From Cyclobacteriaceae bacterium (GTDB taxonomy: Bacteria > Bacteroidota > Bacteroidia > Cytophagales > Cyclobacteriaceae), in assembly GCA_025455445.1 (NCBI GenBank), contig JALOMN010000157.1:1-5214 (forward strand): DNA of 5,214 nucleotides. Reading direction: 5' to 3'. Positions 1-4,199 of this stretch are shown piece after piece. Numbering within the stretch: the first letter of the stretch is position 1; each line of letters starts with the position of its first letter. The position numbers and the translations under genes are program-made. The notes under the pieces were generated by a model. It was not told where the DNA came from. It searched no databases and worked only from the letters and a program-made list of their open reading frames with translations.

Positions 1-1
1 T

Positions 2-469
2 GTGCAAGGCCAACAAGACGATGGAGGACTAAGTCAGGTTGTTCCCCTCAATGGCAGTAATTATGCTGTTGCCCGTTTTAATTTTGGTGATAACTTCTAT
101 GTACCCAATGCCACAATAAACTCTAATGCCATAAGCTCCAGTATTGATTTGGGAGGTTATAGCCTATTGGAACTGGTGCCTGATGCCTATGTGAAAATCC
201 TGCGGGTGACACTAAATGGAAAACCGATGCTACTATACGCAAGCAATACCCGAAACAGACAGATAGCAATTTTAGGATATGAGGAAGCAACTGGCAAACT
301 TTCCGGAAGTCGTTACCTTGGATTTGCCAATCCCTATGAGATCGCTTCTATTCAATCAACCAGTGATGGCGGCCTTATCATATGCGGTACTACTTACCTG
401 GCTAGCCGTTTTCCAAGAATTTGCCTTTTTAAACTATCACGAGAAGAAGTAGAAAAGACATTTCGATAA
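2..469 (+). CDS. 3' end of an unidentified protein with a propeller-like C-terminus (partial)
   Basis: The reading frame is open from the left window edge, so the 5' end is missing; the GTG at position 2 is probably an internal codon rather than the start. The visible 155 residues are rich in short beta-strand-like stretches. Near the end they contain SDGGLIICGTT, which resembles the 'DGG-(hydrophobic)-GTT' blade motif of beta-propeller repeats in Bacteroidota surface proteins and lipoproteins. The stop codon is TAA, followed after 39 nt by murB. No catalytic motif and no membrane segment is visible in this part. Because the N-terminus is outside the window, a signal peptide or lipobox cannot be checked. 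I see the frame and the motif directly; propeller membership and surface location are inference. The specific function is unknown. Confidence 0.7.
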   Translation: MQGQQDDGGLSQVVPLNGSNYAVARFNFGDNFYVPNATINSNAISSSIDLGGYSLLELVPDAYVKILRVTLNGKPMLLYASNTRNRQIAILGYEEATGKLSGSRYLGFANPYEIASIQSTSDGGLIICGTTYLASRFPRICLFKLSREEVEKTFR

Positions 470-508
470 TCATTTCATTAATTCCATCGTTTTTTCTTCC
501 TTGGAAGT

Positions 509-1531
509 ATGATCCAGATTGAAGAAAACATCAACCTAAAACCATTTAATACATTCGGTATTGCCGTAAATGCCCGCTACTTCAGCAAAGTGAGCACAGC
601 GGAAGAACTGCTTGAACTTACGCAAACACCCGAATTTAAGAATGAGAAGCATCTCATACTTGGCGGAGGCAGCAATATTCTTTTCAAATCAGATTTTGAT
701 GGATTGATTATTAAAACCGAATTGAAGGGAATAGAAGTTATTGACGAAAGTGACGAGGTAGTTATTATCAAAGTGCAGTCTGGTGAATTATGGCATGACC
801 TGGTGTTGCATTGTGTTAACCGGCAATGGGGAGGTATTGAAAATCTCTCTTTGATACCTGGTACTGCAGGAGCATCTCCCATACAAAACATAGGAGCGTA
901 TGGTGTAGAATTAAAAGATGTTCTCAAAGAAGTGGAAGGTATTGACCTTACCACAGGTGAGAAGTTGACTTTCACTAACAGTGAATGTGCGTTTGGCTAC
1001 CGCGATAGTATCTTTAAACACCAACTCAAAGAAAAAATTTTTATTTCAAGTATTACTTTAAGTCTCACCAAGAAAAATCATTTGTTCAACACTTCGTATG
1101 GAGCTATCGCAGACACATTGAAGGCGATGAATGTTCACGAGGTAAGCATTCAATCAATCAGTGATGCGGTGATACAGATTCGCAAAAATAAGTTACCTGA
1201 TCCCTCACAACTTGGCAATGCCGGAAGCTTTTTTAAAAACCCGGTGATTAGTTTTACACACTATCAATCACTTCAAAAAACATTTTCAACTATACCCGGT
1301 TATCATTCTGTAAATCAAGAAGTTAAAGTCCCTGCAGGATGGTTGATTGAACAATGTGGATGGAAAGGAAAAAGAATTAATCATGTGGGTGTGCATGCAC
1401 ATCAGGCGTTAGTGATCGTGAATTATGACAACGCAACCGGAGAAGAAATTTTTGATCTCGCACAACAAATCATCAGCTCAGTAAAACAAAAATTTTATAT
1501 CACGCTAACTCCTGAAGTGAACATTATTTGA
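509..1531 (+). CDS. murB: UDP-N-acetylenolpyruvoylglucosamine reductase MurB
   Basis: MurB is the FAD enzyme that uses NADPH to reduce UDP-GlcNAc-enolpyruvate to UDP-MurNAc, the second committed step of cytoplasmic peptidoglycan precursor synthesis. At 340 aa it has the length of the E. coli-type (type I) enzyme. The FAD-binding part shows NTFGI (residues 14-18), LGGGSNIL (51-58) and the long signature around SLIPGTAGASPIQNIGAYG (114-132). The catalytic residues expected for the family are present: Arg165 in GYRDS, Ser240 in NAGSFFKNP (proton donor) and Glu336 in TPEV. Tyr197 in SYG matches the type I substrate-binding tyrosine. AGWLIEQCGWKG (276-287) and GVHAHQALVIVN (294-305) are further family blocks. 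The start is an ATG preceded at once by TTGGAAGT; that purine run is too close to be an ordinary ribosome binding site, and the family N-terminus fits this ATG. The short 39-nt gap from the upstream gene allows co-transcription. The gene appears intact. Confidence 0.97.
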   Translation: MIQIEENINLKPFNTFGIAVNARYFSKVSTAEELLELTQTPEFKNEKHLILGGGSNILFKSDFDGLIIKTELKGIEVIDESDEVVIIKVQSGELWHDLVLHCVNRQWGGIENLSLIPGTAGASPIQNIGAYGVELKDVLKEVEGIDLTTGEKLTFTNSECAFGYRDSIFKHQLKEKIFISSITLSLTKKNHLFNTSYGAIADTLKAMNVHEVSIQSISDAVIQIRKNKLPDPSQLGNAGSFFKNPVISFTHYQSLQKTFSTIPGYHSVNQEVKVPAGWLIEQCGWKGKRINHVGVHAHQALVIVNYDNATGEEIFDLAQQIISSVKQKFYITLTPEVNII

Positions 1532-1565
1532 TCAATGTCTGATGTGCAGTTATGATGATGAAGTG

Positions 1566-1589
1566 AAAAATCGTACACTGATTTTTTTT
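1566..1589 (+). terminator. weak candidate terminator after murB
   Basis: AAAAATC (1566-1572) and GATTTTT (1580-1586) can form a 7-bp stem with a 7-nt loop, running into a T tract up to 1589. The stem is nearly all A-T, so it is weak compared with the other hairpins here. It is the only terminator-like structure between murB and the next promoter. Confidence 0.35.
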
Positions 1590-1619
1590 CGTCAACTAAA
1601 AATTTTTTGTGCAAAATTT

Positions 1620-1648
1620 TTGTGAATTAATTTTTTATTATACCTTTC
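1620..1648 (+). promoter_or_regulatory. putative Bacteroidota-type promoter for the 21-codon gene
   Basis: TTG at 1620-1622, within a T-rich run, lies 18 bp before TACCTTTC (1641-1648). That matches the Bacteroidota consensus TTG-(about 19-21)-TAnnTTTG except for the last base of the -7 element and slightly short spacing. It would place the transcript start near 1655 and give an A/T-rich leader of about 25 nt before the ATG at 1680, without a Shine-Dalgarno sequence, which is normal in this phylum. Confidence 0.5.
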
Positions 1649-1679
1649 GTACAGTTTTAACTAAAAACATTAAAACGCT

Positions 1680-1745
1680 ATGGCAAAAAAACCCGCTAAG
1701 AAAGCAGCCAAGAAAGCAAAGAAGGCTGCTAAGAAGAAGAAGTAA
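1680..1745 (+). CDS. 21-aa lysine/alanine-only basic peptide
   Basis: This very short gene starts at ATG 1680 and ends at TAA 1743-1745. The product has 21 residues: 12 Lys, 7 Ala, 1 Pro and the initiator Met. It begins MAKKPAKKAA and ends with four lysines. The composition resembles the basic tails of histone H1-like proteins, so nucleic-acid or ribosome association is a reasonable guess, but nothing in the sequence proves it. Support for a real gene comes from the context: a promoter-like sequence about 30 bp upstream, an A-rich leader typical of Bacteroidota, a stem-loop directly after the stop, and a strong intrinsic terminator 25 nt further on. Eight of the 12 lysine codons are AAG, which breaks up what would be long A runs. 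A longer frame over the same DNA (1609-1824) runs through the terminator and is not credible. The alternative is a small regulatory RNA in which this frame is incidental. Confidence 0.65.
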   Translation: MAKKPAKKAAKKAKKAAKKKK

Positions 1746-1761
1746 TCAAGTACATCTTGAT
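1745..1761 (+). other. short stem-loop right after the 21-codon gene
   Basis: ATCAAG (1745-1750) and CTTGAT (1756-1761) form a perfect 6-bp stem with a 5-nt loop (TACAT). The stem begins at the last base of the stop codon and stands 8 nt before the terminator hairpin. It could stabilise the 3' end of the mRNA or be chance; no T tract follows it, so it is not a terminator itself. Confidence 0.4.
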
Positions 1762-1769
1762 ACTTTAGC

Positions 1770-1808
1770 AAAGAGAAGTGATCCAGGATCACTTCTCTTT
1801 TTATTTTT
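1770..1808 (+). terminator. strong intrinsic terminator of the 21-codon gene
   Basis: AAAGAGAAGTGATC (1770-1783) pairs perfectly with GATCACTTCTCTTT (1787-1800) in a 14-bp stem closed by a 3-nt loop (CAG). It is followed by TTATTTTT. It ends the transcript of the 21-codon gene. No gene lies just downstream on the minus strand that would need it. Confidence 0.88.
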
Positions 1809-2043
1809 AGTTATCTCTGATTGATCCCATCTGACTTTTTACTTTTCATTTCGTCTCTTAGTAATAACTCAAATCACGATACGCGTTCGAAGTCATTTGA
1901 AACTCAACCCCTGTTACATTCTTCTCTCCTATTCATAATTATTAATTTGATTTATTGTCAATGAAAGCGCTAAGCTGTATTAATAAGTCTAAAACATTGA
2001 TATATCGGGGTTTATTAGATAACTATATCCACAATGCAAACCA
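1809..2043. other. AT-rich stretch without a convincing gene
   Basis: Between the terminator at 1770-1808 and the promoters of the 104-aa gene I see no credible coding region. There are small palindromes: AATTA-T-TAATT at 1937-1947, AGCGCT at 1966-1971 and GATATATC at 1999-2006. TAATAA (1981-1986) can also pair with TTATTA (2012-2017) across a 25-nt loop. None combines with a promoter and terminator in the way a small RNA gene would. A 28-codon frame at 1961-2047 lacks support. The stretch may act as an upstream regulatory region for the 104-aa gene. Confidence 0.5.
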
Positions 2044-2073
2044 TTGAAATTCATTTAATTACACATACGTTTG
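2044..2073 (+). promoter_or_regulatory. upstream consensus promoter (P1) before the 104-aa gene
   Basis: TTG (2044-2046), a 19-bp spacer and TACGTTTG (2066-2073) match the Bacteroidota primary-sigma consensus exactly. Transcription would start near 2080 and give a leader of about 70 nt that includes the second promoter. Confidence 0.55.
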
Positions 2074-2096
2074 CGGAAATTTAATCGTGTTAAAGC

Positions 2097-2128
2097 TTGG
2101 TAGTGAGTCACTGCTGGTTATAACTTTG
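2097..2128 (+). promoter_or_regulatory. proximal consensus promoter (P2) of the 104-aa gene
   Basis: TTG (2097-2099), a 21-bp spacer and TAACTTTG (2121-2128) match the Bacteroidota consensus. Transcription would begin near 2134, about 20 nt before the ATG at 2153. The spacer contains the palindrome AGTGA-G-TCACT (2102-2112), which could be an operator or coincidence. Confidence 0.65.
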
Positions 2129-2152
2129 CACCAAACTTAAATCAAACACATT

Positions 2153-2467
2153 ATGGCAAAAGTATCTGCGAAAACAGAAACAGCTCCGGTAAAGAAAAGT
2201 GCCGCCAAACCTAAAGCAAAAAGTACTTCTGTAAATATTGAAAAGGTAACTGAAGATATCATCTTAAAGCTTAAGGACATTAATATTGATCAGCAACTGC
2301 AGGCTGATTTGGAATGGTGCCTTGGAAGCTACCGCTATGACCAAAATCCTTCGGGACTAATTTCAGTGATTGGTAAAGCTCATGAAGTACTAAAAAATGC
2401 TCATGCAAAAAAGACCAAAGGCATAACAGCAGCATTCATTGGCAACATTGAAAAAGTGCTGGGATAA
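2153..2467 (+). CDS. small basic-tailed protein of unknown function (104 aa)
   Basis: I do not recognise a named family. The first 26 residues are a low-complexity Lys/Ala/Ser/Pro/Thr tail (MAKVSAKTETAPVKKSAAKP and on), probably disordered and positively charged. Residues 27-104 look like a compact, mostly helical domain: a helix around IEKVTEDIILKLKD, a second with ADLEWCLGSYRYD (51-63), and two more near SVIGKAHEVLKNAHAKK (71-87) and ITAAFIGNIEKVL (91-103). There is no signal peptide, so it should be cytoplasmic. Basic tails of this kind occur in nucleoid-associated and ribosome-associated proteins, so nucleic-acid binding is possible but unproven. It is a single-gene unit with two consensus-like promoters upstream and a strong terminator 22 nt after the stop. 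Its neighbour at 1680 encodes another Lys/Ala-rich peptide that also begins MAK. The ATG is well placed about 20 nt after the predicted transcript start. Confidence 0.85.
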   Translation: MAKVSAKTETAPVKKSAAKPKAKSTSVNIEKVTEDIILKLKDINIDQQLQADLEWCLGSYRYDQNPSGLISVIGKAHEVLKNAHAKKTKGITAAFIGNIEKVLG

Positions 2468-2489
2468 AATTCAGTATTGGCTGGTTTCA

Positions 2490-2521
2490 AAAAAAAGCCC
2501 CGAAATATCGGGGCTTTTTTT
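2490..2521. terminator. bidirectional terminator between convergent genes
   Basis: AAAAAAAGCCCCGA (2490-2503) pairs with TCGGGGCTTTTTTT (2508-2521) around a 4-nt AATA loop. The GC-rich core flanked by A and T tracts makes it a terminator in both directions. It ends the 104-aa gene from the left and the deaminase gene from the right. The deaminase stop codon (2520-2522) lies on the outer edge of the stem. Confidence 0.93.
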
Positions 2522-3002
2522 ATATCATATGTGTAACGTTTGCGAGGGTGCCCAGGTATCGGTCGCACCGGACTCCAAACTTATTAAGAAAATCAACCCC
2601 CTCATCGGATGCAAGACCTTTGTGTTCCGCATAAGAGTTAAAATAGATTACCCTGTTAATGCCCATACTATATATAATGCGTGCGCATGACAGGCAAGGA
2701 GACAATGTAACATAGAGTGTAGCGCCTTCCACGGACGTTTTGTTCTTGACAGCATACAAGATCGCATTCTGCTCTGCATGTATTGCGAGCGAACAACCTC
2801 CCTTTGAGTCGCGCGGACAACCCTCATCCGGCCATTCTTCATCACAATTATGTGTACCTGAAGGTGGACCATTATAACCGATAGAGATTATGCGGGTGTC
2901 TTTGGTTAGCACTGCGCCTACATGTCGCTTAATACAATGTGAGCGTTTGGCAAGGTTCACCGCCAACTCCATAAAAATATCATCAAACGCGGGTCGTGTC
3001 AT
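2520..3002 (-). CDS. deoxycytidylate (dCMP) deaminase
   Basis: This zinc enzyme deaminates dCMP to dUMP in the cytoplasm, feeding thymidylate synthase. Counting from the ATG at 3000-3002 the protein has 160 aa. The cytidine-deaminase signature is complete: His75 and Glu77 in HAEQNAI (zinc ligand and catalytic acid/base), and Cys103 and Cys106 in SPCLSCAR (zinc ligands). The family-typical YNGPPSGTHNCDEEWP (43-58) and GCPRDSKGGC (61-70) separate dCMP deaminase/ComEB-type proteins from tRNA or free-cytidine deaminases. The frame is open further upstream to a TTG at 3027-3029, but that would add nine residues (NSILIFTG and the initiator) not expected in the family, where proteins begin close to (T/S)RPxFDxI. 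I therefore take the ATG. The gene is divergent from the DUF2911 gene and ends inside a bidirectional terminator. No strong promoter match is visible in the 57-bp divergent gap. Confidence 0.95.
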   Translation of the reverse strand: MTRPAFDDIFMELAVNLAKRSHCIKRHVGAVLTKDTRIISIGYNGPPSGTHNCDEEWPDEGCPRDSKGGCSLAIHAEQNAILYAVKNKTSVEGATLYVTLSPCLSCARIIYSMGINRVIYFNSYAEHKGLASDEGVDFLNKFGVRCDRYLGTLANVTHMI

Positions 3003-3059
3003 GCCGGTAAAAATAAGGATTGAATTCAAAATACTATATTCGCAGACAAAAAAGGTACG

Positions 3060-3608
3060 ATGAAATCATCTCGGGTAGTAAGTATATTCTTTTGCTTTTT
3101 ATTATCCGCATTTTACTCGGTAGCCCAAGAAGCAGTAAAACCCCGGCCCAGCCCGTTGGCAATATCCAGTGCCCGATATAAGAACACGTATTTGAAAATT
3201 ACCTATAGTCAACCACATAAAAGAGAACGTGTGATTTTTGGTGAAATCGTTCCATGGGGTGCAATTTGGCGCACAGGTGCCAATGAAGCGACTGAGTTAA
3301 CTGTAACACAAGACATCTTATTTAATAACCAGGTTTTAAAGGCAGGAACCTATTCGGTATTTACAATACCCGATAAAGACACATGGACAATCATTCTTAA
3401 CAGTGATTTAGGTATGTGGGGTGCATATAACTATAATAGTAAAGTGGATGTGCTTAGGACTTCCGTACCTGTAAAGATTATGCAAAGTGCCGTATATGAA
3501 GCATTTACTATAACTATTGAACAGAAAAACAATATTGCAGATATTGTGCTGGCATGGGACTCAGTTCAAGTAAGGATTCCAATACAATTCAACGAACCAA
3601 AACCATAG
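3060..3608 (+). CDS. secreted DUF2911 family protein
   Basis: This 182-aa protein has a Sec signal peptide: KSSR, a hydrophobic core FFCFLLSAFYSVA, and likely cleavage after Ala22. The mature part carries the signature of the DUF2911 family, common in Bacteroidota: YSQPHKRERVIFGEIVPWG (49-67), WRTGANEAT (70-78), AGTYSVFTIP (95-104) and WGAYNY (120-125). The family's function is not established; its members are exported beta-rich proteins, and here a periplasmic or envelope place is inferred. Family members are often near this length or longer, so this is a single-domain member. The start at ATG 3060 gives the full signal peptide. The gene is the first of a two-gene unit: its TAG stop overlaps the GTG start of the next secreted protein. 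It is divergent from the deaminase gene with 57 bp between the starts. Confidence 0.92.
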   Translation: MKSSRVVSIFFCFLLSAFYSVAQEAVKPRPSPLAISSARYKNTYLKITYSQPHKRERVIFGEIVPWGAIWRTGANEATELTVTQDILFNNQVLKAGTYSVFTIPDKDTWTIILNSDLGMWGAYNYNSKVDVLRTSVPVKIMQSAVYEAFTITIEQKNNIADIVLAWDSVQVRIPIQFNEPKP

Positions 3609-4117
3609 TGAAACCTATTTTATTGACTCTACTCTCTATGACTGCATACGTTTATGTATACAGCCAGGATATTTCAGAACTTGACAGGAGAAATGGATTT
3701 AAATCCATCAGGTTGGGGAGTCACATCGATAGCATCAAAGGAGCAGAATTTAAAAAAGACTTTATTGAGCGGAAGGAGTTTCCCGCTAAACTCTATCAGA
3801 CTGAACATCCTGAATATAAATCGATCGGTGAGGTGCCCATAAAAAAAGTAGAACTCTACACCTATTCTTCATTGATTTATGAAATTCATATTTACCTCCA
3901 GAAAGACCCTCGTGTAATGCAAGGCCTGGAAAAAGCCTTCGGTCCATCTGTGCATAGTATGAGAATGAATGCCTACTATTGGAAAGGAGAAAACCTGAGC
4001 TTGATATATGAAGGCGAAGGAAAACAAATACACCTTACCTACCGATCAGCTCCTGTTATCAGGATGATGTATACGGATAAAAGCAAGAAAACAGAAGATA
4101 TCGCACAGGATTTTTAG
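3608..4117 (+). CDS. secreted protein of unknown function, coupled to the DUF2911 gene
   Basis: I choose the GTG at 3608 as start. It overlaps the TAG stop of the DUF2911 gene by one base (TAGTG) and gives a clean signal peptide, MKPILLTLLSMTAYVYVYSQ, with likely cleavage near residue 19 or 20. The frame is also open from an ATG at 3554, but that adds 18 polar residues before the signal sequence and overlaps the previous gene by 55 bp. The product has 169 aa. The mature domain begins with LDRRNGFKSIRLGSHIDSIKG, a 'GF-(K/R)-x-I-x-LG' opening that I associate with small exported Bacteroidota proteins. It continues with strands such as VPIKKVELYTY (76-86) and YEIHIYLQ (91-98), LEKAFGP (107-113) and a YYWKGENLSLIYE stretch (123-135). 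I cannot name a family or a function. Overlapping stop and start suggest translational coupling with, and perhaps a related role to, the DUF2911 protein. A terminator follows at once. Confidence 0.82.
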   Translation: MKPILLTLLSMTAYVYVYSQDISELDRRNGFKSIRLGSHIDSIKGAEFKKDFIERKEFPAKLYQTEHPEYKSIGEVPIKKVELYTYSSLIYEIHIYLQKDPRVMQGLEKAFGPSVHSMRMNAYYWKGENLSLIYEGEGKQIHLTYRSAPVIRMMYTDKSKKTEDIAQDF

Positions 4118-4153
4118 CCTTGTATCATTTCTTATAAAATAATCAGATAAATA

Positions 4154-4189
4154 AAAAAGGCTGTTCAGATAGAACAGCCTTTTTGTTTT
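4154..4189. terminator. bidirectional terminator between convergent genes
   Basis: AAAAAGGCTGTTC (4154-4166) pairs perfectly with GAACAGCCTTTTT (4172-4184) around a 5-nt AGATA loop, followed by GTTTTT. With A and T tracts on both sides it can stop transcripts of the two-gene unit from the left and of the sugar-dehydrogenase-like gene from the right. Confidence 0.93.
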
Positions 4190-4199
4190 TCATTCCAGG

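Noticed and set aside
577..975. 132-codon minus-strand frame opposite murB
   Set aside because: It lies wholly antisense to a clear murB, is Ser/Pro/Thr-rich with no domain, and has no promoter or terminator of its own.
1684..1693. possible slippery A AAA AAA heptamer at codons 2-4 of the 21-codon gene
   Set aside because: A -1 shift reaches a stop codon within three codons, and a +1 shift gives the non-credible Arg-rich frame, so programmed frameshifting would make nothing sensible.
1609..1824. 71-codon plus-strand frame across the 21-codon gene
   Set aside because: It begins upstream of the -7 element, so it would start before the likely transcript start. It reads through both arms of the terminator hairpin and has an unnatural Arg/Lys then Leu/Phe composition. 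It is the +1 frame of the Lys/Ala gene.
1880..1900. ACGCGTTCGAAG, resembling a tRNA T-loop (TTCGAA)
   Set aside because: The flanking bases do not form a T-stem, and no acceptor, D or anticodon arms can be found around it.
1961..2047. 28-codon plus-strand frame (begins MKALSCINKS) in the AT-rich gap
   Set aside because: There is no full promoter (only a partial TTAATTTG at 1942-1949 without a -33 TTG), no terminator after it and no recognisable protein character. Frames of this length arise by chance.
2439..2690. 83-codon plus-strand frame crossing the bidirectional terminator
   Set aside because: It overlaps the end of the 104-aa gene, translates the terminator hairpin and runs antisense to the dCMP deaminase gene.
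2648..2872. 74-codon minus-strand frame inside the deaminase gene
   Set aside because: It is an alternative frame of the well-supported dCMP deaminase, with no family features.
3654..3842. 62-codon plus-strand frame inside the unknown secreted protein gene
   Set aside because: It is a shadow of the 3608-4117 gene, with no independent signals.
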